DNA from: Bacilli bacterium
Lineage (GTDB): Bacteria; Bacillota_I; Bacilli_A; RF39; UBA660
Direction: 5' to 3'
Assembly: GCA_900752905.1 (NCBI GenBank)
Contig: CAADWX010000013.1
Span: 1-22,472 of the forward strand
DNA length: 22,472 nucleotides
Shown: in pieces, positions 7,690 through 14,645 of the stretch
Layout: every line of letters starts with the position of its first letter
How positions within the stretch are numbered: the stretch's first letter is position 1
The notes under the pieces: generated by a model
Seen by the model: only the letters and a program-made list of their open reading frames with translations
Told to the model about the DNA's origin: nothing
Database searches by the model: none
Translations under genes and position numbers: made by a program

Positions 7690-7907
7690 GATTTAATATT
7701 CAAGTAGAAATAAATAATAATCCTAACTATAAAAGATATTTAAGAGAAAACTCTTATTGGTATAAATATTTAAATAGGGATTCAAAATATTTTGAAAAAT
7801 TTAAAGAAGAGGTAAAAGATGCATATCAGCTTAGAACAACAGATAGAATAAATAATGCTTTAAAAACTTTAGAATTAATTCAAAATGTTGTATCAACATT
7901 AAAATAA
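7686..7907 (+). CDS. ylbE: YlbE-like protein, TTG start
   Basis: This 73-residue protein fits the YlbE family: I-Q-x-x-x-N-x-N-P in the first residues, then YLRENSYWYKYLNRDSKYFEKFKEEVKDAY (family pattern R-F-I-R-E-x-P-x-W-Y-R-x-L-x-R-x-P) and a C-terminal helix ending in VVSTLK. The function is unknown, but the gene is confined mostly to Bacilli and pairs with ylbD. It starts with TTG at 7686-7688, whose last two bases begin the TGA stop of ylbD (TTGA overlap), so translation depends on coupling; no good ribosome site of its own is visible. The rsmD start is 28 bp downstream of its stop. Confidence 0.82.
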   Translation: MRFNIQVEINNNPNYKRYLRENSYWYKYLNRDSKYFEKFKEEVKDAYQLRTTDRINNALKTLELIQNVVSTLK

Positions 7908-7935
7908 TGATAAAATTTATGTTAGGTGAATATTT

Positions 7936-8457
7936 ATGAGAGTTATAAGTGGTAAATATAAGGGGAGAATATTACAGGGGTTTGATATAGATGGTACTCG
8001 TCCAACTATGGATAGGGTTAAAGAATCGTTATTTGGAATGATACAGAATAAAGTTAATGAAAGTATTTGTTTAGATTTATTTGCAGGTAGTGGAGCGCTT
8101 GGTATAGAAGCTTTAAGTAATGGGGCTAGTTTTTGCTACTTTGTTGATAAAAATAAAATTGCTATAAATACTCTTAAAAATAATTTAAATAATATTAATA
8201 ATTATGAAATTATATGTGATGACTATAAGTGTGCTTTAAATAAATTAAAAATGAAAAAGTTTGATATAATTTTTTTAGATCCACCGTATAAACTTAATTT
8301 AATAAATGATTGTGTTGATTTTATTTTTAAAAATGATATGTTGAATATGGATGGTATTATTGTATGTGAAGCAGAGAATGAAGAGTTAGATGATTTATAT
8401 AATGTAATTAAAGATAAGAAATATGGAAGTAAGAGAATAAGAATATATAAAAAATAA
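7936..8457 (+). CDS. rsmD: 16S rRNA (guanine(966)-N(2))-methyltransferase RsmD
   Basis: RsmD methylates N2 of G966 (E. coli numbering) in 16S rRNA using S-adenosylmethionine, late in 30S assembly. The 173-residue protein starts with the family hallmark MRVISGKYKGR, followed by TRPTMDRVKESLFGM. The SAM-binding loop is LDLFAGSGALGIEALSNGA (about residues 44-62), and the catalytic DPPY motif of amino-methyltransferases lies in IIFLDPPYKLN. The ATG has AGGTGA 5-6 nt upstream. In many Bacilli coaD follows; here spoIIP follows instead, behind a terminator whose left arm lies in the rsmD 3' end. Confidence 0.95.
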   Translation: MRVISGKYKGRILQGFDIDGTRPTMDRVKESLFGMIQNKVNESICLDLFAGSGALGIEALSNGASFCYFVDKNKIAINTLKNNLNNINNYEIICDDYKCALNKLKMKKFDIIFLDPPYKLNLINDCVDFIFKNDMLNMDGIIVCEAENEELDDLYNVIKDKKYGSKRIRIYKK

Positions 8458-8474
8458 TTCTTATTCTTTTTTTT
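8434..8474 (+). terminator. Intrinsic terminator overlapping the rsmD 3' end
   Basis: AGAATAAGAAT (8434-8444) pairs with ATTCTTATTCT (8457-8467) across a 12-nt loop, then T-tract to 8474. The left arm codes for the last residues of RsmD (RIRI). The T-tract runs into the TTCGACA box of the spoIIP promoter. Confidence 0.8.
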
Positions 8475-8506
8475 CGACATATAAATTAATTATATTAGCT
8501 TATACT
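8473..8506 (+). promoter_or_regulatory. Putative Spo0A-type promoter of spoIIP
   Basis: A perfect Spo0A box TTCGACA (8473-8479) contains a -35-like TCGACA (8474-8479). TATACT at 8501-8506 lies 21 bp downstream, the same spacing as at the sirA promoter. In B. subtilis spoIIP is sigma-E dependent, and GCTTATACT could also be read as a degenerate sigma-E -10, so the assignment is open. The predicted leader is about 10 nt. Confidence 0.5.
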
Positions 8507-8522
8507 TTAATTGGTGAATTCT

Positions 8523-9509
8523 ATGAGGAAGAAATTTAAAGCTAGAAAGAAAATAAATTTATTAAAATTATTCTTTTGTATATTTTTTGTATTATTATTA
8601 TTTTTGCTTTTTAAGAGTTTTATTTTAACTACTAAATTAGCTTCATCTAATGAGGAGTTTTTAAATAAACTTTTAAATGATTCAAATCATTATATCTTAT
8701 ATAAAAATGTAAATGAAAATCCAATATATAGTTTTGTAAAGCTTATAACTAAAATAGATATAAAAGAACCTAAATCAATACTTGAGAAAAGTTTAAAATA
8801 TAAGACTAATAATATGAATATATCTTATACAGCAAGTGATGATGTATATAGTTTAAATTCTGATTATATTGAGGATACTAATAAAGATAATAATATAGAA
8901 AATCCAATAGTTTATATTTATAATACTCATCAACTTGAAGAATATAATAAAACAAATTTAGAAGAATATAATATTAAACCAAATGTATTAATGGCTTCTT
9001 ATATATTAAGGGAATATTTAAATCGCAATAATATAAAAACTGTTGTTGAAACTGCTGATATAACTGATTTTTTAAATGTAAATGGATGGAATTATTCTAA
9101 GAGTTATAATGCTAGTCGTTTTTATTTAGATGAAGCAATAAAAAAATATCCTAATTTAAAACTTATAATAGATCTTCATAGGGATGCTATAGAATATAAT
9201 GTATCTACTGTAACTATAAATGATAAAAAATATGCAAAAGTTTTATTTGTAGTTGGTCTTGATTATGAAAATTATCAACCTAATTTAGATTTAGCTAATT
9301 CTCTTAATAATTTAATTAATAGTAAATATCCAGGGTTAAGTAGAGGAGTATTAAAAAAGAGTGGTAAAAATGTTAATGGAATTTATAATCAAGATTTAAA
9401 AAATAATATAGTATTAATAGAGTGTGGAGGTTATCAAAATAATATTGATGAAGTTATGAATACTATGATTGCGTTATCAGATATAATAAAAATATATTTG
9501 GGGGTATAA
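8523..9509 (+). CDS. spoIIP: Stage II sporulation protein P, N-acetylmuramoyl-L-alanine amidase
   Basis: SpoIIP cuts the peptide from the glycan strand of peptidoglycan and, with SpoIID and SpoIIM, drives engulfment of the forespore. The 328-residue protein has a basic N-terminus, one transmembrane helix (about residues 15-38), a divergent linker, and then the amidase domain. Visible zinc/catalytic residues are H136 in YIYNTHQLEEY, H219 in IDLHRDA and E300 in VLIECGG. The substrate-loop motif GIYNQDL is also present. It is shorter than the B. subtilis protein (about 400). Start: ATG at 8523 with TTGGTGA 5 nt upstream; a TTG at 8511 lies inside that site. It is followed 1 bp later by a small membrane protein gene. 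Confidence 0.93.
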   Translation: MRKKFKARKKINLLKLFFCIFFVLLLFLLFKSFILTTKLASSNEEFLNKLLNDSNHYILYKNVNENPIYSFVKLITKIDIKEPKSILEKSLKYKTNNMNISYTASDDVYSLNSDYIEDTNKDNNIENPIVYIYNTHQLEEYNKTNLEEYNIKPNVLMASYILREYLNRNNIKTVVETADITDFLNVNGWNYSKSYNASRFYLDEAIKKYPNLKLIIDLHRDAIEYNVSTVTINDKKYAKVLFVVGLDYENYQPNLDLANSLNNLINSKYPGLSRGVLKKSGKNVNGIYNQDLKNNIVLIECGGYQNNIDEVMNTMIALSDIIKIYLGV

Positions 9510-9510
9510 T

Positions 9511-9849
9511 ATGAAAGAAAAAAAGAAAGTATTAAATAAGATATTTAAAAGAATTTTTTTAGCTATTTTAATTGCTTTTACTGCAATTTATATATCTCAA
9601 GCAACTGGATATTATGAATATGAACAGCATAAAAGTATTGTACTTACTAATGAACAAATAAAAAGATTTGAAAGTGATATAAAAGGTGGTAAAGATGTAG
9701 ATGCTCTTTCGTATTTAAAAGAAGAAGAAAAGGATTATTCATCTAAAATATCTAATTTTGGTCTTAAATTATCTGATAATTTATCTAAATTAGTTAAGAA
9801 TTTTCTTGATAAAACATTTAAAGTATTAAATGATATGTTTACAGAATAA
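9511..9849 (+). CDS. Small membrane protein co-transcribed with spoIIP
   Basis: I do not recognise a named family. The 112-residue protein has a very basic N-terminus (MKEKKKVLNKIFKR), one helix (about residues 15-31, FLAILIAFTAIYISQAT) and an extracytoplasmic domain. That domain starts GYYEYEQHKSIVLTNEQIKRFESDIKGGKDVDALSYL and ends in an amphipathic helix with SDNLSKLVKNFLDKTFKVLNDMF. It begins 1 bp after the spoIIP stop, with GGGGG upstream, and is closed by a terminator, so spoIIP and this gene form a two-gene unit. Co-transcription suggests a role in engulfment or spore envelope work, which is inference only. Confidence 0.75.
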   Translation: MKEKKKVLNKIFKRIFLAILIAFTAIYISQATGYYEYEQHKSIVLTNEQIKRFESDIKGGKDVDALSYLKEEEKDYSSKISNFGLKLSDNLSKLVKNFLDKTFKVLNDMFTE

Positions 9850-9871
9850 AGATAGATTTCTATCTTTTTTT
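9848..9871 (+). terminator. Intrinsic terminator after the spoIIP unit
   Basis: AAAGATAG (9848-9855), an ATTT loop and CTATCTTT (9860-9867) form a perfect stem followed by T-tract to 9871. The left arm overlaps the stop codon of the small membrane protein. Confidence 0.88.
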
Positions 9872-9900
9872 GTTAAATTTTTACAAGTTATAAAAAACAG

Positions 9901-9929
9901 TTACATCAAACAAATGTTTGTGATAAAAT
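9901..9929 (+). promoter_or_regulatory. LexA-controlled promoter of the Y-family polymerase operon
   Basis: The -35 TTACAT (9901-9906) and -10 TAAAAT (9924-9929) are 17 bp apart. The spacer contains CAAACAAATGTTTG (9907-9920), an inverted repeat close to the Gram-positive LexA/DinR box CGAACnnnnGTTCG (both half-sites differ by one G-to-A or C-to-T change). A repressor bound here would sit squarely between the two promoter elements. Confidence 0.75.
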
Positions 9930-9948
9930 GATAATAGTGGTGAACGTT

Positions 9949-11415
9949 ATGAATAGAGTTTATATGTGTATAGATTTAAAAAGTTTTTATGCTTCAGTAG
10001 AATGTGTTGAAAGAGGTCTTGATCCACTTACTACTAATTTGGTAGTTGCTGATGTAACTAGAACAGAAAAAACAATATGTCTTGCTGTAAGTCCATCTTT
10101 AAAAAGTTTAGGACTTCCTGGAAGAGCTAGATTATTTGAGGTTGTACAAAAGGTAAGAAAGATTAATTATGAAAGAAAACAAAATTGTAGAAATAATAAG
10201 TTTAGTGGTAAATCTTATAATTCTTTAGAATTAAATAAAAATAAGAATTTAGAATTAGATTATATAGTAGCTATTCCTAGAATGGAACTTTATATGAAAT
10301 ATAGCGCTAATATATATAAAATATATTTAAAGTATTTAGATAAATGTGATATACATATATATTCGATAGATGAAGTATTTTGTGATATTACAAATTATTT
10401 AAATTTATATAAATTAACAGAAGAACAGTTAGCTACAAAAATAATTAAGGATATATATGATACAACTGGTATAACAGCAACATGTGGTATAGGGACTAAT
10501 TTATATTTAGCTAAAGTAGCAATGGATATTGTAGCAAAACACAAAACTCCAAATGAATTTGGTGTTAGGATTGCTTCTTTAGATGAAAAATCTTATAGAA
10601 AAGAATTATGGGCTCATAAACCATTGACTGATTTTTGGAGAGTTGGAAGAGGGTATGCTAAAAAATTAGAAGGGATGAATATATATACTATGGGTGATAT
10701 TGCTCTTTTATCTTTAAAAGATGAATTTAAATTATATGAAATGTTTGGAGTTAATGCAGAATTATTAATTGATCATGCATGGGGATATGAATCTTGCAGT
10801 ATTGAAGCTATAAAAAAATATAAACCACTTTTTAATTCAATTTCTAAAGGACAAGTATTGCACTGTCCATATAATTATGAATCAGCAAAGTTAATAGTAA
10901 GAGAGATGACTGATCAATTATGTTTGAATTTAACATCAAAGAATCTTTTAACAAATTCTATTACTTTATATTTGGGTTATGATGTAGAAAATTTGAGTTT
11001 TTATGATGGAGATATAGTAAAAGATTTTTATGGCAGAAATATTCCAAAACCATCTCATGGTACAGTAACTTTAGATCATAAGACATCATCATTTAAAACA
11101 ATAAGTCAAGAGGTTATAAAGCTATATGAAAAAATAGCAAATAAAAATTTATTTATAAAAAGAATTAATATCTCTGCTAATTTTTTAGAAAATAAAGAAA
11201 ATGTTAAACCAATACATAAACAATATGATATATTTTCTTTATCTGATGATTTTAAAGAACAATTAAAAAGTGAAAATGAAGATAATGAGATACAAAATAT
11301 TGTATTAGATATAAAAAAGAGATATGGTAAAAATTCTATATTAAGTGGAATGGATTTAGAAAAAGGAGGAACTACAATTGAAAGAAATAATCAAATTGGA
11401 GGGCATAGAAGATAA
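9949..11415 (+). CDS. Y-family DNA polymerase, UmuC/UvrX (YqjW) type
   Basis: This is a translesion polymerase of the UmuC/DinB superfamily. The 488-residue protein has the first catalytic motif YMCIDLKSFYASVE with metal ligand D9, the second motif YSIDEVF with its acidic pair, the TGITATCGIGTNLYLAK segment, and the helix-hairpin-helix thumb region (DFWRVGRGYAKKLEGMNIYTMGDIA). The little-finger domain contains SKGQVLHCPY and KPSHGTVTLD. Its length and the YolD-like partner fit the UvrX/YqjW group of Gram-positive SOS-induced polymerases, not DinB. ATG at 9949 has GTGGTGA 5 nt upstream; an in-frame ATG at 9928 overlaps the -10 and is unlikely. A LexA box lies in its promoter. The stop overlaps the next gene by 38 bp. 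Confidence 0.9.
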   Translation: MNRVYMCIDLKSFYASVECVERGLDPLTTNLVVADVTRTEKTICLAVSPSLKSLGLPGRARLFEVVQKVRKINYERKQNCRNNKFSGKSYNSLELNKNKNLELDYIVAIPRMELYMKYSANIYKIYLKYLDKCDIHIYSIDEVFCDITNYLNLYKLTEEQLATKIIKDIYDTTGITATCGIGTNLYLAKVAMDIVAKHKTPNEFGVRIASLDEKSYRKELWAHKPLTDFWRVGRGYAKKLEGMNIYTMGDIALLSLKDEFKLYEMFGVNAELLIDHAWGYESCSIEAIKKYKPLFNSISKGQVLHCPYNYESAKLIVREMTDQLCLNLTSKNLLTNSITLYLGYDVENLSFYDGDIVKDFYGRNIPKPSHGTVTLDHKTSSFKTISQEVIKLYEKIANKNLFIKRINISANFLENKENVKPIHKQYDIFSLSDDFKEQLKSENEDNEIQNIVLDIKKRYGKNSILSGMDLEKGGTTIERNNQIGGHRR

Positions 11416-11788
11416 ATACAGGAGTATTATTAATTTAGATTATGATATTAGATATCATAAAAGAATGTCTACATTATCAAGAGCAGGTCAATTTTTACCT
11501 TTTTCTGCTTTAGAAGGGTATAATGATTATATAAATGAAATTAACAAAATAAGTGATTCAATAAAAGAATTAGATGAAAATAAAAAAGAAATAATAAATA
11601 GTAAAATTAATTATATAAATAAAAATATAAAACTAAAGCCTATAATTAAAATAACTTATTTTGATAGTAATATTAAAAAATACATAACTATAGAAAATAG
11701 TGCTATTAAGGTAGATAAATATAATAGAAAAATAATACTTAATAATATTAAGATAAACTTTGATGATATTTTAGATATAAATTTATAA
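11378..11788 (+). CDS. YolD-like protein, TTG start
   Basis: This 136-residue protein has the YolD-like core HKRMSTLSRAGQFLPFSALEGYNDYINE (family: R-x-x-I-K-W-A-P-F-A-A-L-x-G-Y-x-x-x-I-x-E). A coiled-coil-like helix follows (KISDSIKELDENKKEI), and the C-terminal half is beta-rich. YolD-like proteins regularly sit beside UvrX/YqjW-type polymerases and are thought to be their UmuD-like accessory partners, without a proven mechanism. The TTG at 11378 is chosen because AAAGGAGG lies 8 nt upstream, a near-perfect site. It begins 38 bp inside the polymerase gene. No clear terminator follows; the Fur-family gene has its own promoter. Confidence 0.82.
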   Translation: MKEIIKLEGIEDKYRSIINLDYDIRYHKRMSTLSRAGQFLPFSALEGYNDYINEINKISDSIKELDENKKEIINSKINYINKNIKLKPIIKITYFDSNIKKYITIENSAIKVDKYNRKIILNNIKINFDDILDINL

Positions 11789-11794
11789 ATTTTA

Positions 11795-11823
11795 TTTACT
11801 TTTTAGATAATGTATGGTATATT
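11795..11823 (+). promoter_or_regulatory. Promoter of the perR-like gene and rubrerythrin
   Basis: The -35 TTTACT (11795-11800) and -10 TATATT (11818-11823) are spaced by 17 bp, with an extended -10 TGG directly before the -10 hexamer. Transcription would start near 11830, inside the palindromic operator that follows. Confidence 0.65.
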
Positions 11824-11825
11824 TA

Positions 11826-11844
11826 AATAGTAATCATTACTATT
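11826..11844 (+). promoter_or_regulatory. Palindromic Per/Fur-type operator
   Basis: AATAGTAATCATTACTATT is a perfect 9-1-9 inverted repeat. It shares the TAATnATTA core with the B. subtilis Per box (TTATAATnATTATAA). It covers the predicted transcription start of the regulator gene, which points to autorepression. Confidence 0.78.
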
Positions 11845-11855
11845 AAGGAGATATT

Positions 11856-12221
11856 ATGAGACAAACTAAACAAAATATTTTAATACTAGATATTATAAAT
11901 AATAGTTATAATCATCCAACTGCTTATGACATATATTTAATATGTAAAAATGAAATGCCTAATATAAGTTTAGGTACTGTTTATAGAAATTTAAATAATC
12001 TAGTTGAGAGTAGTAAAATATTAAGAATTAAGATGCCAAATAATATTGATAGATATGATAAGATTTATAATAAACATGCACATTTTATTTGTATAAAATG
12101 TAATAAGGTTATTGATATATTTGATAAATTTAATATAGATTATAAATCTTTAAATGAAGATGTATTGGATTACGAAATAAATTTTAAAGGAATTTGTAGT
12201 AAATGTAAGAAGGAGAATTAA
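11856..12221 (+). CDS. perR: Fur-family peroxide-type regulator (PerR-like)
   Basis: This is a 121-residue winged-helix metalloregulator. The helix-turn-helix region includes [30 protein letters not shown]. All five ligands of the PerR sensing site have counterparts: H20 (in NHPTA), D68 (in DRYD), H74 and H76 (in HAH) and D87 (in VIDI). The structural zinc cysteines are C79-x2-C82 and C114-x2-C117. The N-terminal helix is about 20 residues shorter than in B. subtilis PerR. The ATG has AAGGAG 5 nt upstream. It sits under a palindromic operator and 1 bp before a rubrerythrin gene, the expected setting for a peroxide-responsive repressor. Fur or Zur function is less likely given the D68 and D87 pair. 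Confidence 0.87.
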   Translation: MRQTKQNILILDIINNSYNHPTAYDIYLICKNEMPNISLGTVYRNLNNLVESSKILRIKMPNNIDRYDKIYNKHAHFICIKCNKVIDIFDKFNIDYKSLNEDVLDYEINFKGICSKCKKEN

Positions 12222-12222
12222 T

Positions 12223-12762
12223 ATGGAATTAAAGGAAAGTAAAACATATCAAAATTTATTAACAGCTTTTGCTGGAGAAAGTCAAGCAAGAAATAAATAT
12301 ACATATTTTGCTAGTAAAGCAAAAAAAGAAGGTTATGAACAAATTGCTGCTATATTTGAAGAAACAGCTAATAATGAAAAAGAACATGCTAAAATGTGGT
12401 TTAAAGAATTAATGGGTGGAGATATTTTATCTACTAAAGAAAATCTTAAAATGGCTGCTGAAGGAGAAAACTATGAATATACAGATATGTATGTTGATTT
12501 TGCTAAAACAGCTCGTGAAGAAGGATTTGAAAGATTAGCTTTCTTATTTGAAAGTGTTGCTGCTATAGAAAAAGAACATGAAGAAAGATATTTAAAACTT
12601 TTAGATAATATTGAAGATGGAATAGTATTTAGTCGTGATGATGAAAGAATTTGGAAATGTCGTAATTGTGGTCATGTGGTAATAGGTAAGTATGCTCCAG
12701 AGGTATGTCCAGTATGTAATCATCCTCAAAGTTATTTTGAAATAAAAGCAGAAAATTATTAA
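12223..12762 (+). CDS. rbr: Rubrerythrin
   Basis: Rubrerythrin is a non-haem diiron peroxidase that reduces hydrogen peroxide in anaerobes and microaerophiles. The 179-residue protein has the ferritin-like four-helix part with diiron glutamates in [36 protein letters not shown] and [14 protein letters not shown]. The C-terminal rubredoxin-like iron site is C146-x2-C149 and C162-x2-C165 (CRNC, CPVC). Length and layout are normal for the family. AAGGAG precedes the ATG, and the gene starts 1 bp after the PerR-like stop, so regulator and target are one operon. Its presence suggests an anaerobic lifestyle. Confidence 0.96.
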   Translation: MELKESKTYQNLLTAFAGESQARNKYTYFASKAKKEGYEQIAAIFEETANNEKEHAKMWFKELMGGDILSTKENLKMAAEGENYEYTDMYVDFAKTAREEGFERLAFLFESVAAIEKEHEERYLKLLDNIEDGIVFSRDDERIWKCRNCGHVVIGKYAPEVCPVCNHPQSYFEIKAENY

Positions 12763-12775
12763 TAAAATTTTAAGT

Positions 12776-12803
12776 ATAAAATCAACCACCTGGTTGATTT
12801 TAT
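12776..12803 (+). terminator. Hairpin terminator after rubrerythrin
   Basis: ATAAAATCAACC (12776-12787) and GGTTGATTTTAT (12792-12803) form a perfect 12-bp stem over an ACCT loop. The T-run is inside the right arm, with no long T-tail, so termination may be incomplete. The next -35 starts 2 bp later. Confidence 0.7.
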
Positions 12804-12804
12804 A

Positions 12805-12833
12805 TTGACTTTTAAATATATTTAATATAAAAT
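12805..12833 (+). promoter_or_regulatory. Promoter of the 12865 gene
   Basis: The -35 TTGACT (12805-12810) and -10 TAAAAT (12828-12833) are 17 bp apart, immediately after the terminator hairpin. Confidence 0.7.
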
Positions 12834-12864
12834 ACAACTTAATTTTAAGGAGATGTTATTTATA

Positions 12865-13455
12865 ATGATCAGTAATTATTTCAAAAATTTACAAACTCAA
12901 TTTTTTAGTGCAAAAGGATATACTCAATTTGGTGATTTAACGGGTAGTCTTAATGATGAATTTGATATATGGATATCTAATATGGAAAATAATATAAAAA
13001 CGTATAGAGAAATACTTAATGATTTAAGTATAAATTATAATAGTAGTGAATGTGTTGAAATAGGTAAAGGTTCTATTGATACTATTGTTAAACCAAATGA
13101 GCTAATTTATTTAAAAACTCCATATGATTTATCGTTTGAAAATAATAAAGATTATAATTTTGTAAAAAATGAAAGTGATAAACAATTTAATTCTTTTTTT
13201 ACTCATAATCCATATATTATAAGTGATATAGCAAAGTATAGAAAAATAGTTAAAAATAGATATGGAGTATGTGTTGGGGTATTTGGAAATAACTCTGATG
13301 AAGATAGAAAAAGAAAAATTAAAGAAATTAAATTGTTAAAAGCTACTTTTTTGATTGATGGATTGGATGGTTTAATTAAAGAATTTGATATGGTAATAGA
13401 TGATCAATATTTTGATATATTATCAATTGAACCACAAAAATTAATAAAAAAATAG
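12865..13455 (+). CDS. Hypothetical cytoplasmic protein, 196 aa
   Basis: I do not recognise this protein. It is hydrophilic, with no signal peptide or membrane helix. Features visible are an aromatic-rich N-terminus (MISNYFKNLQTQFFSAKGYTQFGDL), an IWISNMENNIKTYREILNDL helix, a segment RKIVKNRYGVCVGVFGNNSDEDRKRK, and a C-terminal stretch TFLIDGLDGLIKEFDMVIDD with many acidic residues. The ATG at 12865 is chosen with AAGGAG 12 nt upstream, a longish gap; the in-frame ATG at 12853 directly abuts the ribosome site and cannot be used with it. It has its own promoter and is followed after 22 bp by the diacylglycerol kinase-like gene, probably in one transcript. Confidence 0.7.
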   Translation: MISNYFKNLQTQFFSAKGYTQFGDLTGSLNDEFDIWISNMENNIKTYREILNDLSINYNSSECVEIGKGSIDTIVKPNELIYLKTPYDLSFENNKDYNFVKNESDKQFNSFFTHNPYIISDIAKYRKIVKNRYGVCVGVFGNNSDEDRKRKIKEIKLLKATFLIDGLDGLIKEFDMVIDDQYFDILSIEPQKLIKK

Positions 13456-13477
13456 TAAAGTATAAAAGGGGTGCTTT

Positions 13478-14401
13478 ATGAAAAAATGCGTTTTGATATA
13501 TAATCCTAATAGTGGTAAGGGAAGAGCTAGGGTAGAAAAAAATATAGAAAAAATAAAACAAAAGTTTTTTCTTCATGGATATGAATTAGAAATAATTCCT
13601 ACAAAATATAAAGGCCATGCATCTTCTATAGTTAAAGAGTTAAAAAATATTGATTTGGTTGTATCTATTGGAGGAGATGGAACTTTTAATGAGGTAATGA
13701 ATGGTAACTTTAAAAGAAAAAACAAAATTCTGTTATCTCATATACCTATTGGTACTGCTAATGATTTAGGAAATATGTTTGGATATGGAAAAAATTTGTT
13801 AAAAAATATAGATTTACTTTTAAATGGTTCTGTAAAAAATATAGATATATGTACAATAAATGGTCAACCTTTTTCATATTGTGCTGCATTTGGAAACTTT
13901 GTAAATATTTCGTATGAAACTCCAAGAAGTTTAAAGAAAAAAATAGGCTATTTAGCGTACTTGGTAACTGGATTTAAAAACCTTTTAAATAAAAATAAAA
14001 TTTATGATGTAGAGTATATGGTTAATGGTAAAAAATATAAAAATTCTATGTCATTTGTTATAATGTCAAATTCTAGCAGTGTTGCTGGAATAAAGAATTT
14101 ATATAAAAATGTAAAAATAGATGATAATGTTTTTGAAGTATTGATATGTAGTTTTAATAAAAAGATAGAAATTATTAAGATTTTATATTATTTGTTTTCA
14201 AGGAAAATTTATAAGTCTTCATATTTTAAGTGCTATAAGACTTCTGATTTTAAAATTAAATTTAAAAATAATGGTATTTATAAATGGAGTATTGATGGTG
14301 AAAAGTATGAAACAAATAATATTTGTGATATAAAAATAGAAAAAAATTTGGAAATGATTATTCCTAATAAAAATATTTCTACGTTATTTAAGGTCCAGTA
14401 A
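13478..14401 (+). CDS. Diacylglycerol kinase / YegS-type lipid kinase
   Basis: The enzyme family phosphorylates diacylglycerol or related lipids with ATP at the membrane face; DgkB of Gram-positives recycles diacylglycerol released from phosphatidylglycerol by lipoteichoic acid synthesis. The 307-residue protein has the family motifs NPNSGKGRARV near the N-terminus, the nucleotide loop SIGGDGTFNEVMNG (about residues 65-78) and PIGTANDLGNMFG. The C-terminal lobe shows WSIDGEKYE and ends after IIPNKNISTLFKVQ, a normal place for the family to stop. AAGGGG precedes the ATG. Directly after the last codons, the reading frame of a gene remnant begins in another frame, suggesting a deletion breakpoint at the very 3' end of this gene. 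Confidence 0.9.
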   Translation: MKKCVLIYNPNSGKGRARVEKNIEKIKQKFFLHGYELEIIPTKYKGHASSIVKELKNIDLVVSIGGDGTFNEVMNGNFKRKNKILLSHIPIGTANDLGNMFGYGKNLLKNIDLLLNGSVKNIDICTINGQPFSYCAAFGNFVNISYETPRSLKKKIGYLAYLVTGFKNLLNKNKIYDVEYMVNGKKYKNSMSFVIMSNSSSVAGIKNLYKNVKIDDNVFEVLICSFNKKIEIIKILYYLFSRKIYKSSYFKCYKTSDFKIKFKNNGIYKWSIDGEKYETNNICDIKIEKNLEMIIPNKNISTLFKVQ

Positions 14402-14628
14402 TATCAGAATGTATAAAAAATGATCCTAAAAGAGAAGCAATTGCTGAAACATATTTTTTAAATTATATTCAACCTATTTGTGAAATGTTAAAAACGGGGA
14501 AACCATTAACTGCAATAGAAAAATACAAAGAAATGGTTAATGAACTTAAAGTATTTTATAATATACATGATGTAGAATATGATGAAAATGAGAAAGTTAC
14601 TGGAAAAGGTTATTTATTAAAAAGGTAA
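14392..14628 (+). pseudogene. Remnant (3' end) of an unidentified gene, no start codon
   Basis: An open frame of 78 codons runs from just after a TAA at 14389-14391 to a TAA at 14626-14628, in a different frame from the kinase gene whose 3' end it overlaps. It reads like real protein (for example DPKREAIAETYFLNYIQPICEML and then VFYNIHDVEYDENEKVTGKGY), with proper codon use. It lacks an early ATG, GTG or TTG; the first ATG is at 14485 and has no ribosome site. It still carries a terminator across its stop. The simplest reading is that a deletion fused the kinase 3' end to the last third of a lost gene. I cannot name the parent family. Confidence 0.6.
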
Positions 14629-14645
14629 AATAAATAATCTTTTTT
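14604..14645 (+). terminator. Intrinsic terminator across the remnant's stop codon
   Basis: The arm 14604-14618 (AAAAGGTTATTTATT) pairs with 14629-14643 (AATAAATAATCTTTT, one G-U pair) over a 10-nt loop, and the T-run extends to 14645. The left arm codes for the last residues of the remnant, so the terminator belonged to the lost gene. Confidence 0.7.

Noticed and set aside
8223..8480. Reverse-strand open frame opposite rsmD (also similar ones at 4289-4526, 12601-12837 and 13376-13576)
   Set aside because: They lie opposite well-conserved genes, lack ribosome sites, and have the low-complexity composition expected of antisense frames in AT-rich DNA.
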